A DNA stretch of 64,000 nucleotides from Bin55 sp963664665 (GCA_963664665.2 CAXXMH010000004.1:682001-746000), one strand, 5' to 3'; shown: positions 1 to 9,272, counted from the stretch's first letter. Numbers and translations are program-made. The notes: generated by a model from the sequence alone, not told the origin.

Positions 1-2
1 GT

Positions 3-128
3 GCGAGATTGTGGGACGACGGGATCCTTGACCCCTGCGATACCCGCCAAACGCTCTCGATGGCTCTGGCGGTAGCATCCCGGAAGCTGGTTCAACACAC
101 CAATCAGTTCGGTATTTTCCGGATGTAG
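3..128 (+). CDS. C-terminal end of a biotin-dependent acyl-CoA carboxyltransferase (methylcrotonyl-CoA carboxylase beta type), partial
   Basis: Only the last 41 codons are in the window; the gene enters from the left edge and stops at TAG 126-128. The reading begins ARLWDDGILDPCDTRQTL and ends FGIFRM. The pattern R-L-W-D-D-G-I-x-D-P-x-D-T-R followed by a terminal FGxFRM is the usual C-terminus of the methylcrotonyl-CoA carboxylase beta subunit and related propionyl/acetyl-CoA carboxyltransferases, which carboxylate acyl-CoAs in leucine/isovalerate and branched-chain catabolism. It ends nine bases before the convergent Lrp-type gene. The family call is good. Methylcrotonyl rather than geranyl- or propionyl-CoA specificity is inferred from the tail alone. 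Confidence 0.75.
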   Translation, partial: ARLWDDGILDPCDTRQTLSMALAVASRKLVQHTNQFGIFRM

Positions 129-137
129 TTTTGCTTA

Positions 138-608
138 TTAGAGGGATTGCAGCGGTAATTCCGTCGTGTATTTCACCTGTTGCAGAGCGATCGTCGAATT
201 AAGGTTGCCGATTTCAGGTAGGTGGATTAACGTCCGCTTCAATAGCGTGTCGTACGCACTCACATCATGGACGATGACACGCAATAAAAAGTCCGCTTGC
301 CCGGATACGGAATAACACTCGACAATCTCGGGGATATCTTTGACGGCATTCTCAAAGCGTGTAAGCGCATTCGACTGATGACGGTTTAGTGTGACAAATA
401 CGAACACATTGACGCTGAGTTCAAGCTTTTCTGGATCAAGCAAAGTCACACGCTTGCTGATAAACCCCTTTTCCTCGAGCCGCCGTACACGCCTCCAGCA
501 GGGCGTATGTGAAAGTCCGACCATCGACCCGAGTTCCTGCATGGTGATGGTGGCATTTCGTTGAAGGATCTCGAGAAGCCGTTCGTCCGTCTGGTCTAGC
601 TCACTCAT
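138..608 (-). CDS. Lrp/AsnC-family transcriptional regulator
   Basis: A protein of about 156 residues, the usual Lrp/AsnC length. The N-terminus has the winged helix-turn-helix (ITMQELGSMVGLSHTPCWRR, recognition helix around residues 30-45). The rest is the RAM/AsnC ligand-binding beta-alpha-beta domain (VNVFVFVTL, then SGQADFLLRVIVHD). I chose ATG at 608 rather than the TTG at 617 because an AGGAT-like ribosome site lies about ten bases upstream of it. It is divergent from the indolepyruvate oxidoreductase gene across 136 bases, a typical Lrp arrangement, so it probably responds to an amino acid or 2-oxo acid and controls that gene. The target and effector are inferred. Confidence 0.92.
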   Translation of the reverse strand: MSELDQTDERLLEILQRNATITMQELGSMVGLSHTPCWRRVRRLEEKGFISKRVTLLDPEKLELSVNVFVFVTLNRHQSNALTRFENAVKDIPEIVECYSVSGQADFLLRVIVHDVSAYDTLLKRTLIHLPEIGNLNSTIALQQVKYTTELPLQSL

Positions 609-744
609 AAAACACAATCCTATATTTGCTCGTATATGAGGATAGAAATACTACATAATCCACCTGAATTCAAAAAATTAGTTAGATTAATTCGTCAATA
701 AAACAATATCATTTGTTTGTTTATTCGATAGATTTTTCGACCGT
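609..744. promoter_or_regulatory. Divergent promoter region between the Lrp-type regulator and the indolepyruvate oxidoreductase
   Basis: AT-rich 136-base intergenic region that must carry both promoters. An imperfect inverted repeat lies around 696-725 (CAATAAAACAAT, then TTTGTTTGTTTATT), the sort of A/T-rich dyad bound by Lrp-family proteins. The repeat is seen; its role as an operator is inferred. Confidence 0.4.
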
Positions 745-3700
745 ATGAGCGACCTTTCCCCGCGAGCGCAGCGGATATCACTGACGCAGAAATACGCGCT
801 CGACGAGACGGACCTTTGGCTTACTGGAACTCAAGCCGTGGTGCGATTGTTGCTCGAACAGAACAGACTTGATATTAATGCGCGCAGACATACTGCAGGT
901 TATGTAACGGGCTATCGCGGCTCCCCGCTTGCCGGACTAGATCTCGAAATGGCACGTGCGGAAGCGCAGATTGGCGAGGCGAATATCGTCTTTCAACCTG
1001 CGATCAATGAAGACCTGGCAGCGACGGCAGCTTGGGGTTCACAGCAGGTCGGATTGTTCCAAGGAAAAAAACACGACGGCGTTTTCAGTCTTTGGTACGG
1101 CAAGTCACCCGGACTTGATCGCTCGACGGATGCGATCCGACATGCAAACATGGCAGGTACCGCGCCGTTAGGGGGTGTGTTAGCCATTGTTGGTGATGAC
1201 CCTGACTGCAAATCGTCGACCCTACCCAGTGATAGCGCTGGAGTCCTTAGAGATCTGCAAATCCCGATTCTAGATCCAACTGATGTCGGCGAATTGATAG
1301 ATTTTGGGCTCTATGGGTGGGCGCTTTCACGCTTCTCAGGTTGTTGGACCGCGATGCTAGCGCAGACATCTGTCATGGATAGTTCCGCTACGATCGATCG
1401 GTCGGGAAAGGCGTCATTTGCTTTTCCGAGACTCGACTTTGATCCGCACATTCGTCTTGTCGATACGCCGCACGAACAGGAACGCCGTATCGCGCAGAAA
1501 TTAGCGCTCGTTCACGAATTCACTGCACAGAACCCGATCAATCACGTGGTGGTTGATGCACCGCGTCCCCAACTTGCGATCGTAACGACTGGAAAGAGCT
1601 ATACCAATGTAAGGCAAGCCCTACGTCTACTCGGTTTGAGCTCGGAGGATGAGATTCGTCAGGTTGGGATTCGCTTAATCAAGCTTGGTCTGATTTGGCC
1701 GACTAACCGGGAGTGGCTTCGAAACCAGGTGGAGGATGCGCAAGCAGCATTCGTCATTGAGTCGAAAAGCGCGTTCTTGGAAACAGAACTGAAGTCCGCG
1801 CTTTATGGATCAGCACATGTTCCGATCCTCGGGAAAGAGGATTTGGACGGCCTGCCGCTTCTGACGCCTTTTGGTGAGCTTCAAGTCGATCCGATGATTG
1901 ATGCGCTTGTCAGAATTGGTGACAAACTGAATCTGAACTTTCCACTGGCCGGGCGATTCACGAATCGAAGTGGTGAGTTCGAGCATGCGCTGACGTCGAT
2001 GAATGCCAAACGCAAGCCATTGTTCTGCCCGGGTTGTCCGCATAGCGGCTCGACCAAACTACCGGAAGGCAGTCGGGCATTCGCGGGTATTGGTTGCCAT
2101 TACATGGCACAGTGGATGCATCGCGAGACCTATTTGTTCACCCATATGGGTGGAGAAGGCGCAAATTGGATCGGTCAAGCTCCTTTTACTGACACAAACC
2201 ACGTTTTTGTGAACTTAGGAGATGGCACGTATTCCCATTCCGGTATACTGGCAATTCGAGCCTCGGTAGCCGCAAACGTAAATGTCACCTACAAGATTTT
2301 GTTCAACGAAGCCGTCGCGATGACTGGCGGACAAGCAGTTGAGGGGAACTTAACCGTTGCTGATGTTGTGTCGCAGGTGAGAGCGGAAGGCGTGAAGCAT
2401 GTAGAAGTCGTTGCTGAAGAACCCCGCAAACACAAAACTGGTGACTATCCGGTTTCGAATCGAAATCAACTCAATGAGGTGCAACGGCGACTACGTTCGA
2501 TAGCAGGATGCACGGTATTGATTGTTGACCATGCCTGCGCAAACGAGAAGCGACGGAAACGCAAGCGCGGATTAGCGCCACCGCCTGAGCGATACGTCAT
2601 GATCAACGAAGACGTGTGTGAAGGATGTGGTGATTGCGTTTCGAAATCGGGGTGCTCAGCAATCAAGGTTGTGCAAACGGAATTTGGCGAGAAGCGCCAA
2701 ATTGAGCAAGCGCACTGCATTCAAGATCTCGCGTGCGTTGACGGTTATTGCCCTGCATTCGTAGAAATTCGGGGTACGCCACGAAATCGCTTGACACACA
2801 TTACTCCAGCTAAGGTCGATCTTCCGGAACCTGCAATTCCCGCTGCTAAAAACATCTTGATTGCCGGCGTTGGTGGCACGGGCGTGATCACGCTGAGTCA
2901 AGTGATAGCCGTTGCCGCGCATTTGGATGCGAAGCAAGTCAGCACACTTGATATGACAGGCTTGGCGCAGAAAGGCGGAGCTGTCATTTCGCACGTTCGA
3001 ATTGGTGTAGATGATGTATGGAGAACGCGCCTCGCGCAAGATGAAACCGATGTGCTTATTGCGGCAGATCCTGTAACTGCGACGAGTCAAGAAGTTGCGC
3101 CACTGCTCTCCCATGAACGAACTAGCGCAGTCGTTAACGAAGCGTTGTCGCCATCTCACTTGTCGGTAGTCGACCATGATCGAGAACACGGTTTGACTGA
3201 CGTGCTTGATGAGCTACTCCCTTGGGTGCATTCGATGGCCGCTGTAGATGCTTTGAAGGTTGCGGATGAGCATGCCGGTGCCGGAACGGTGGCAAATTCC
3301 GTTCTACTTGGTCTCGCGTATCAACGAGGGCTCGTCCCAGTGAGTTTGGCGAGCCTTAGGCGTGCCATCGAACTGAATGGGGTTGCGGTAGAAGCGAATC
3401 TCGCAGCGTTCGACGCTGGTCGCGCGCATGAGCAACAAGAAACCGATAAAGATGCTCTGACGACGCCGCCGACCGAGAAGTTTCCTGATCTTGACGAGTT
3501 TATTGAAACGCGCACTCAGCGACTAGAGGACTACCAGGACTCCGACTTAGCAGATACCTATCTGGCGTACGTTAAACGAATCCGCCTTTCGGATATGGGT
3601 GCGAAAGATGGGAGCTCTCTAGTCACGCATGCTGCCGCTGACGCGTTGTATCACTTCATGGCGATCAAGGATGAGTACGAAGTAGCAAGGTTATTGACCA

Positions 3701-4137
3701 TGAATAGTTTTGAGCAACGCGTCGCCGACCGATTTGAGCGAGCCGAGATCAGTTACGCGTTTGCACCGACCTGGTTGAGAGCTCCAACAAAAGGTAAACG
3801 CCGCGTGGGATCCTGGATGGAACCCGTTCTGAAAGTCATTGCGTCACTTCGATCAATCCGCGGGACGCGACTAGATCCATTCCGATTCAGCGATGAACGA
3901 AAGCTCGATCAACTGTTGTTGAAGCAGTTTATTGACGATTTGACATACGTTTCCGACAAATTGAACGAGACCAACTACAACACAGCGCTAGCCTTACTCG
4001 TGACTTATCGTAAAGTCAAGGGATTTGGTCATGTTCGGAAAGGTAATTGGGATAGATTGGCGGGTGAGATCGACTCATTGCGAAAACAGCTCACTGAGCT
4101 ACCTCGACCTACGGTGATAGCGATCGATCAGGCGTAG
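745..4137 (+). CDS. Indolepyruvate ferredoxin oxidoreductase, fused alpha/beta chains
   Basis: A 1130-residue single-chain 2-oxoacid:ferredoxin oxidoreductase of the kind common in aerobic proteobacteria. It oxidatively decarboxylates aryl pyruvates from aromatic amino-acid transamination to acyl-CoA. Domains in order: an N-terminal pyruvate-oxidoreductase-type TPP domain with YVTGYRGSPLAG near residue 52, a C-terminal TPP domain starting at CPGCPHSGSTK (about 428) with the GDGTYSHSG segment, an iron-sulfur cluster motif CEGCGDC near 626, and the gamma-type domain beginning IAGVGGTGVIT near 707. Length and order match the fused IorA-IorB family. It stands alone, divergent from the Lrp-type regulator, and is followed convergently by mnmH 21 bases away. 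Substrate preference is a family-level inference. Confidence 0.93.
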   Translation: MSDLSPRAQRISLTQKYALDETDLWLTGTQAVVRLLLEQNRLDINARRHTAGYVTGYRGSPLAGLDLEMARAEAQIGEANIVFQPAINEDLAATAAWGSQQVGLFQGKKHDGVFSLWYGKSPGLDRSTDAIRHANMAGTAPLGGVLAIVGDDPDCKSSTLPSDSAGVLRDLQIPILDPTDVGELIDFGLYGWALSRFSGCWTAMLAQTSVMDSSATIDRSGKASFAFPRLDFDPHIRLVDTPHEQERRIAQKLALVHEFTAQNPINHVVVDAPRPQLAIVTTGKSYTNVRQALRLLGLSSEDEIRQVGIRLIKLGLIWPTNREWLRNQVEDAQAAFVIESKSAFLETELKSALYGSAHVPILGKEDLDGLPLLTPFGELQVDPMIDALVRIGDKLNLNFPLAGRFTNRSGEFEHALTSMNAKRKPLFCPGCPHSGSTKLPEGSRAFAGIGCHYMAQWMHRETYLFTHMGGEGANWIGQAPFTDTNHVFVNLGDGTYSHSGILAIRASVAANVNVTYKILFNEAVAMTGGQAVEGNLTVADVVSQVRAEGVKHVEVVAEEPRKHKTGDYPVSNRNQLNEVQRRLRSIAGCTVLIVDHACANEKRRKRKRGLAPPPERYVMINEDVCEGCGDCVSKSGCSAIKVVQTEFGEKRQIEQAHCIQDLACVDGYCPAFVEIRGTPRNRLTHITPAKVDLPEPAIPAAKNILIAGVGGTGVITLSQVIAVAAHLDAKQVSTLDMTGLAQKGGAVISHVRIGVDDVWRTRLAQDETDVLIAADPVTATSQEVAPLLSHERTSAVVNEALSPSHLSVVDHDREHGLTDVLDELLPWVHSMAAVDALKVADEHAGAGTVANSVLLGLAYQRGLVPVSLASLRRAIELNGVAVEANLAAFDAGRAHEQQETDKDALTTPPTEKFPDLDEFIETRTQRLEDYQDSDLADTYLAYVKRIRLSDMGAKDGSSLVTHAAADALYHFMAIKDEYEVARLLTMNSFEQRVADRFERAEISYAFAPTWLRAPTKGKRRVGSWMEPVLKVIASLRSIRGTRLDPFRFSDERKLDQLLLKQFIDDLTYVSDKLNETNYNTALALLVTYRKVKGFGHVRKGNWDRLAGEIDSLRKQLTELPRPTVIAIDQA

Positions 4138-4158
4138 TTCGCATTGCAAGATCGCGAA

Positions 4159-5193
4159 TTAACTTCGAAGCTGGAATCTACCTGCTAGGTATTCATGAAT
4201 AGATTCAGCATTGCCTCGAAAGACGATTCGGGCATGCTTCCTACTCAGCTGGTACTCGTACATTGGATCGTAATACCAATTGAGCAAATTGGCGATCCAT
4301 ATTAAATGTTTCGATTCCGATCTCGTTTCGATAGCCTGATTGAGCTGGTTTTCTAATACTGAATAGCGCTCGAGGCCGAGGCGTTTCTGAATACGACCTA
4401 GCGCGGCAGCTAGGTTGCTTGGGTTTGCGTCATGTACATATTGGTTGTAAGTCAGCTTAACTCGTTCTTCGAAAGGCGCCTCCAGTACGACGATTGGCGC
4501 GGTTTGCATCGCTTCAAACAACGTATTGGGTAACGCCAATCGGCCGATCGTTCGACTTTCGTCTTCAATCAAGCAGGTAGGGAAACACTGCGTCTGCAAC
4601 AACCTTTGAGCTAGTGCGAGTTCAAATGAAACGGGTACTGGTTGTGGCGTGTCGAGTTGCCCAAATGCTGATCCTCGATGGTTTGCGATAGCCTCAAGAT
4701 CGACGGATTCGCGATACGCATTGAGAAGTAAAGTTTTGCCAACGCCTGTCGACCCGGCAATCACAATCCATTGACGTCTACCTATTTGTTCAAAGACATC
4801 TAGGCTGCACTGGCGGATGGCTTTGAAGCCACCAGCGATACGCGGTACTTCAAAGCCGAGCTCGGCCAGCCATTGCTGCGCGATGGCGGAGCGTTGGCCT
4901 CCACGCCAGCACGTTACGAGCGCATCGGGATGAGATCGAATAAAGCGTGACCAAGCTTCGATGCGCTGGTGTTTGGTACTCCCCTTGACTAGATCGTAGC
5001 CGAGTGCGACTGCTGCTTCATTCCCGCTCTGCCTATACCTGATTCCGACTTCTGCTCGTTCGTTGTCGGTGAGTAGTGGCACGTTGACCGAATTTGGAAG
5101 ACTGCCTCGCGCGTATTCGACCGGCGCGCGAACGTCAAGAACAGGTATGTTGTCACGGAGAATGGCGGCGTGGTCGGCGATTGAAACGACCAA
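4159..5193 (-). CDS. mnmH: tRNA 2-selenouridine / geranyl-2-thiouridine synthase
   Basis: 344 residues, normal for MnmH (SelU/YbbB). It converts 2-thiouridine at the tRNA wobble position to 2-selenouridine using selenophosphate, via a geranylated intermediate. The N-terminal rhodanese domain has VLDVRAPVEY near residue 18 and the catalytic loop TCWRGGQRS with Cys95. A P-loop domain follows with GSTGVGKT at 147-154. The start is TTG at 5191-5193, placed directly after the TGA stop (5194-5196) of the upstream SEL1 lipoprotein gene with no spacer, so translational coupling is likely. No selenophosphate synthetase gene is in the window. Confidence 0.92.
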   Translation of the reverse strand: MVVSIADHAAILRDNIPVLDVRAPVEYARGSLPNSVNVPLLTDNERAEVGIRYRQSGNEAAVALGYDLVKGSTKHQRIEAWSRFIRSHPDALVTCWRGGQRSAIAQQWLAELGFEVPRIAGGFKAIRQCSLDVFEQIGRRQWIVIAGSTGVGKTLLLNAYRESVDLEAIANHRGSAFGQLDTPQPVPVSFELALAQRLLQTQCFPTCLIEDESRTIGRLALPNTLFEAMQTAPIVVLEAPFEERVKLTYNQYVHDANPSNLAAALGRIQKRLGLERYSVLENQLNQAIETRSESKHLIWIANLLNWYYDPMYEYQLSRKHARIVFRGNAESIHEYLAGRFQLRS

Positions 5194-6813
5194 TCACGGT
5201 ACCTGTTCGGTCAGTGCCTTACGATCGCGGTAGTTTCGAAGGTGTAGCTCAAGTATTTGCTTCACTTCGCTCTGGGTGTGATCAGCGAGCGCGACGGCTT
5301 CCTCTTGCAGCTCGATTGCTCGTCGAAAGTCACCTGCAGCCGCATATGCGGCCGCCCACGTGTCGATGAAAGCAGGGCTCGTACGAGCTTTGGTATTCGT
5401 CGCCATCAAGTTGTCCATGTACTTGATAGCTAGGGTTGGATTGCGTAAACGTTTTAGGTGTGTTGTTGCTAGTACCCATGCGACTTCATTGACGTTCTGA
5501 CCGTCGGTTGGTCCGACTTCAACACTTCGGCGATACCAACGTCGTGCTTGACGAATGCTCGTTTTGTCGTTGTAAAGACCTTTCGCATGAATCGTCGCGA
5601 GCAACACCATCGCGTCTTGGTTTTCGTCTTTGGCGAGTTGCTGGACCCAACCGAACGCTTCGGGACTTAGCGGTTGTTCGTGAGGCGGATGAACGAGGAC
5701 TCGAACATATGTAAGTCGGTGACGATGACCACCGAGTTCTGCTGCTTGCTTGAGATAGTTAATCGCATCCTCGGGTGCTTGACTCATCAACAAGGAACCC
5801 AATGCCGATGCCGCGTCGACGTTGTTTTTTTCGGCTGCAGATTCAAGTAATTCGAGACCGACTCGCCTATCCGGTCCGCCAAATACGCCTTGTAGGTAGA
5901 TCTTGCTTAGTCCGACTTCGGCATCCGTAGAGCCGAGCTGAATCGCCCGTTCATAGCGACCCTTTACTCGGGTCCAGGATATTCCCTGTTCTCTTCGAGC
6001 AACTTCGTAATTCGCAAGGAAATATGGCGGGAGTGCGTTGGGGGCTTGACTGGCGTTACGAAGCCAGTTGCGTCCCGTCTCGATGATTTGGTCGTGCTTC
6101 TCAGGATTGGATTCGGCATTTTCAAGTAGGTAAATACCGTACGCAACCTGAGCGGAATTGTCCTGTAATTGGGCGAGCTCGCGAATCACATCCACGGGTT
6201 GAGCATTGCCTGGATCAGGCGTCAGCTCCCGCCATCGTTCGTACGACCTAATCTCGAAATAGAGCTTCTCGACTTCCCCTGAAGGCTTGCGCGCCAAGAG
6301 GTACGCGACCAATGGATATTCGTCGTTCTCACCATACATTGATCCAATAACGGCGTCGCCACGTTCAATAATGAGGGCGTGAGCATCTTCGATCGTTAAT
6401 GCTCGGAATGGTTTTTCTAGCGATCCAGAGCGTCCGTAGAACGCATGATTCTTGATTCGCTCGACCCAGGTTGAATGTAAGCTCGCAGCTTCTTCATCCA
6501 GGGGTTGGTAGAACTTCCGGAGGACAAGGTGCCCATTCAGACTCGCGTCGTGTTTCGCGACAAGGGCGGAACCCAAGGGTCCAAGACGCAACGATTCGGT
6601 GCCGTAGAGGACAGCTACTTCCTCTGCATACGTCCGCATGTCCTTGAGCCTGGACAGTGCGTCTGGCAAAGCGAGAAACTCGTCCTGACGTTGCTGCACG
6701 AGTTCGAAATCGTCGATTTGCGCAAGCAGATGCAGATCAGGTGTTGAGAGACTTGCGCAACCCCAGAGAAACGACGTTAAGAGGGGTACAAGGAGACGTT
6801 TTAGTTGGTGCAT
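5194..6813 (-). CDS. SEL1/TPR-repeat lipoprotein
   Basis: About 539 residues from ATG 6813. This start is preferred over the longer reading to 6894 because it begins at once with a lipoprotein signal peptide (MHQLKRLLVPLLTSFLWGC, lipobox Cys19). The C-terminal half carries SEL1-type helical repeats (for example YERAIQLGSTDAEVGLSKIY, then repeated A-x-L-G-x-L and A-x-W-x-R units). The N-terminal 200 residues are not recognised. SEL1 repeats normally act as protein-protein scaffolds; no enzymatic motif is visible. It overlaps an IS200/IS605-type hairpin in its upstream region and is immediately followed by mnmH. Repeat class and export are well supported; the role is unknown. Confidence 0.8.
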   Translation of the reverse strand: MHQLKRLLVPLLTSFLWGCASLSTPDLHLLAQIDDFELVQQRQDEFLALPDALSRLKDMRTYAEEVAVLYGTESLRLGPLGSALVAKHDASLNGHLVLRKFYQPLDEEAASLHSTWVERIKNHAFYGRSGSLEKPFRALTIEDAHALIIERGDAVIGSMYGENDEYPLVAYLLARKPSGEVEKLYFEIRSYERWRELTPDPGNAQPVDVIRELAQLQDNSAQVAYGIYLLENAESNPEKHDQIIETGRNWLRNASQAPNALPPYFLANYEVARREQGISWTRVKGRYERAIQLGSTDAEVGLSKIYLQGVFGGPDRRVGLELLESAAEKNNVDAASALGSLLMSQAPEDAINYLKQAAELGGHRHRLTYVRVLVHPPHEQPLSPEAFGWVQQLAKDENQDAMVLLATIHAKGLYNDKTSIRQARRWYRRSVEVGPTDGQNVNEVAWVLATTHLKRLRNPTLAIKYMDNLMATNTKARTSPAFIDTWAAAYAAAGDFRRAIELQEEAVALADHTQSEVKQILELHLRNYRDRKALTEQVP

Positions 6814-6844
6814 ATACGTTCGCGATCGTGCGTAAGAATATCCA

Positions 6845-7180
6845 ATTTGCCGTAAAACCCCGCCGTTCAGCGCGGGGATATAAGGCGCGGCCACGCTAAC
6901 TGGGCCGTGTCAATTCTTGAGATATTGGATAAATTACGCTGCATGGATTCGCAGATTTTGATTAATATTTGCGCATAAGCATTGTAGTATGTCGAAACGC
7001 TTGATTGACGAAAACCAAGTAATCTGCGTCAAGACACAAAGAATCGAAAGACAAGCTTAAATTAAAGGCGGAAGGGCTATCCGTCTCTTCTTGCGGAGGC
7101 TTGAGTAAGACGGGCACACTGTCCGCCGCTGCCTGTGAAGCAAGAAGCCCCGTCTATTCGGGCGGGGAGTAGTCACAGGT
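6845..7180 (+). mobile_element. Decayed IS200/IS605-type element with TnpB remnant and terminal hairpins
   Basis: Two GC-rich hairpins lie about 290 bases apart. The left one is near 6853-6872 (CCCCGC ... GCGGGG). The right one is near 7147-7166 (CCCCGTC, loop TATTCG, GGCGGGG), in the phrase AGAAGCCCCGTC ... GGGGAGTAGTCAC that resembles right ends of TnpB elements. Between them, 6989-7060 reads MSKRLIDENQVICVKTQ and 7072-7180 reads KAEGLSVSSCGG... to a TAG. These match the RuvC-region start (RLIxENQVIxVE) and the extreme C-terminus (AEGLSVSACG) of IS605 OrfB/TnpB, with the nuclease core between them deleted and the frame changed. A guide-RNA (omega-RNA) scaffold would overlap the right end. 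No transposase function can remain. Confidence 0.6.
6989..7180 (+). pseudogene. TnpB (IS605 OrfB) fragment, internally deleted and frameshifted
   Basis: The first piece (6989-7060) encodes MSKRLIDENQVICVKTQ-like sequence and ends in TAA. The second piece, in another frame from about 7066, encodes KLKAEGLSVSSCGGLSKTG and runs to TAG at 7178-7180. In intact TnpB about 100 residues, including the zinc-ribbon cysteines and the DRDxNAA motif, separate these segments. They are absent here, so this is a deletion relic. The call is by recalled family motifs; a profile search with TnpB would settle it. Confidence 0.55.
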
Positions 7181-7211
7181 TGATGCTAAGTTTAGTTGGA
7201 CAGGCGAAACG

Positions 7212-7865
7212 ATGAATTTACTACGCAAACTCTCGCTTCCGAGTGCGGAAGACGCATTGCCAGGACGTGTCGAGACGATGCCGGTTCCGCCCCAACATTT
7301 CGTCAATGGTCGCCCAATGCGAGAGCCATTTCCGGAAGGTATGGAGCGATTTGTCGGCGCTCTGGGTTGCTTTTGGGGTGCCGAACGCGCATTCTGGCAG
7401 CTTGAGGGTGTATTTACGACCGCCGTCGGATACGCGGGCGGGCATACGCCGAATCCGTCCTATGAAGAGGTATGTTCTGGCGCTACAGGACATACTGAAG
7501 TAGTCCTTGCGATATTTGATCCCACGGTCATCAGCTATCGCGATTTGCTTCGCACCTTTTGGGAAAGTCACGATCCGACTCAAGGCATGCGTCAAGGCAA
7601 CGATATCGGCACACAGTATCGTTCTGCGATATTCGTTTTTGATGAAGACCAACGAGACGCTGCGGAAGCGTCAAAAGCTCGGTACGAGGCGAAACTCAGA
7701 CAGGCCGGCTACGGTGCAATCACGACTGAAGTGCTCGATTCGGGTCCGTTTTATTACGCGGAACACTACCACCAGCAGTATCTCGCAAAAGTGCCGAACG
7801 GCTATTGTGGTTTAGGTGGAACCGGTGTGTCCTGCGACATTGAGGCGCTTGCACCAGCGGACTGA
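7212..7865 (+). CDS. msrA: Peptide methionine-S-sulfoxide reductase
   Basis: 217 residues, similar to the longer E. coli-type MsrA. It reduces methionine-S-sulfoxide in proteins and peptides with thioredoxin as the usual donor. The active-site motif GCFWG has Cys53, and it is followed by the family blocks TAVGYAGG, PSYEEVCSGATGHTE and DIGTQYRSAIF, and near the end by YCGLGGTG, which may supply a resolving Cys. The N-terminal 45 residues are the extension typical of gammaproteobacterial forms. ATG at 7212 lies just after the TnpB relic. The 3' end overlaps the convergent MFS gene by 64 bases. Confidence 0.97.
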   Translation: MNLLRKLSLPSAEDALPGRVETMPVPPQHFVNGRPMREPFPEGMERFVGALGCFWGAERAFWQLEGVFTTAVGYAGGHTPNPSYEEVCSGATGHTEVVLAIFDPTVISYRDLLRTFWESHDPTQGMRQGNDIGTQYRSAIFVFDEDQRDAAEASKARYEAKLRQAGYGAITTEVLDSGPFYYAEHYHQQYLAKVPNGYCGLGGTGVSCDIEALAPAD

Positions 7866-9142
7866 GATCGGCTCCTCGATTCCTCAAACGGGATCTGTCT
7901 GAGCGTCGCAAAGCGTAGGCTACGCATACTGGCGAACCCGCCGAACACAACAACTAACGCAACCACATATATCCCGGACCCGCTTACTACAGCCGTAAGT
8001 ACATTCGTAAATTCGGTGAGACTACCCAGGAACAACCCACCGAGTGGCAGCAGGCTGTAGCACATCGTGTGAATGCCCATTACTCGACCTCGAAGCTGAT
8101 CAGGCACGCTTAACTGCATCGATGTCATTGAGGAGATGAGGAACAATGACGCGAAAAATGCGGCAGCGAACTGTAGGACGAGTGCGAACGAGAACCAGGC
8201 AAGAATCGAAGCAACGGTGAACCCGATCGTTGTTACAGCCGTAAGGATGCCACTCGACAGCATCATGTTCGTGAGATTCCGGTCGTGACGATTCCCGCCG
8301 ACCACAATCGTTCCAACGATGGAACCGATTCCCCCCGCGGTCAATAGGAGACCTAACCCAACCTCGTCCCGTAGATTCAAGTCGGCGAATAAAGGCATTA
8401 ACTGCGCATGGGAGTTACAGAAGAACATGCCAATGAATGTCAGTGCCAAAAGGTACTTGAAAATGTCGTGGCGAAATATGAACGAAATGCCTTCAACGAT
8501 CTGCGTGATCGCACCGATCTCCGAGCTTGCGCTAACAGCAGGTCGCAATTGAAGTGCGTACATCGTCAGGCACATCGCGAGATACCCGCCGGTGGCGAGC
8601 CCAAAGATAACGCCTGATCCCGCGAAATACAGCAGGAACCCCGCGAGCGCTGGAATGGCCATTCGCATGACTTGCCAGATAAAGGAATTTAGTGCTACCG
8701 CACTCAGGAATTGGTCGCGATCGACGAGCTGTGGAAAAATCGCGACCCGGGTTGGCCAATCGAAACCGTTGAGGATGGAAGAGAGCGCGGCAATCAACAG
8801 AACGTGCCACACTTCAACGAAACCTGCCCATACAAGAACTGTGAGTAAACCGGTGAGCAGCATGTTTCCGCCGGAAGTAATCAGGAGAATCACGCGTTTG
8901 TCGTACCGATCAGAAATCACACCGCCGAACAACGTGATCGCTAAATTAGGAAGGGCAGCCGCTGCCCCAAGCCAACCCAACATGATGGGAGACTCGGTAA
9001 TTTCGTAAACCAGCCAGAGTTGACCAAACGTGACGAGCTGCGTTGCACCGACCGCTGCGAGCGACGCTAGAAAGTACTTGACATATGAAGGTTGACCCAA
9101 AGCCGGATACCGGTCAACGATCATTCGTGCGATAGATGCCAT
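7802..9142 (-). CDS. Major facilitator superfamily exporter (EntS-like MFS_3 group)
   Basis: 446 residues with about twelve hydrophobic segments (for example LVTFGQLWLVYEI, PNLAITLFGGVI, VVALVVVFGGFASM). The cytoplasmic loop motif GGVISDRYDKRVIL after helix 2 is the MFS signature. The MFS_3 subfamily (EntS/enterobactin exporter-like) is suggested by the N-terminal layout SYVKYFLASLAAVGATQ and by the segment TRVAIFPQLVDRDQFLSAVAL. The substrate cannot be read from the sequence. The soluble tail after residue 410 is Ser-rich. It is convergent with msrA, overlapping it by 64 bases. Confidence 0.88.
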   Translation of the reverse strand: MASIARMIVDRYPALGQPSYVKYFLASLAAVGATQLVTFGQLWLVYEITESPIMLGWLGAAAALPNLAITLFGGVISDRYDKRVILLITSGGNMLLTGLLTVLVWAGFVEVWHVLLIAALSSILNGFDWPTRVAIFPQLVDRDQFLSAVALNSFIWQVMRMAIPALAGFLLYFAGSGVIFGLATGGYLAMCLTMYALQLRPAVSASSEIGAITQIVEGISFIFRHDIFKYLLALTFIGMFFCNSHAQLMPLFADLNLRDEVGLGLLLTAGGIGSIVGTIVVGGNRHDRNLTNMMLSSGILTAVTTIGFTVASILAWFSFALVLQFAAAFFASLFLISSMTSMQLSVPDQLRGRVMGIHTMCYSLLPLGGLFLGSLTEFTNVLTAVVSGSGIYVVALVVVFGGFASMRSLRFATLRQIPFEESRSRSQSAGASASMSQDTPVPPKPQ

Positions 9143-9272
9143 CGAAGGGATACTACGTTTATGCCAGTAGCCGCATTCAGGGGCTGTGTCGCAATAGTTC
9201 GAACATCGACGGCTCTGTGGTGAAAATGCATTTCAAGCAGATCGTCTATCTCAATGAATACGGGGATTAAAC

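Noticed and set aside
2656..3189. 177-residue open frame on the minus strand
   Set aside because: Antisense to the indolepyruvate oxidoreductase, no domain.
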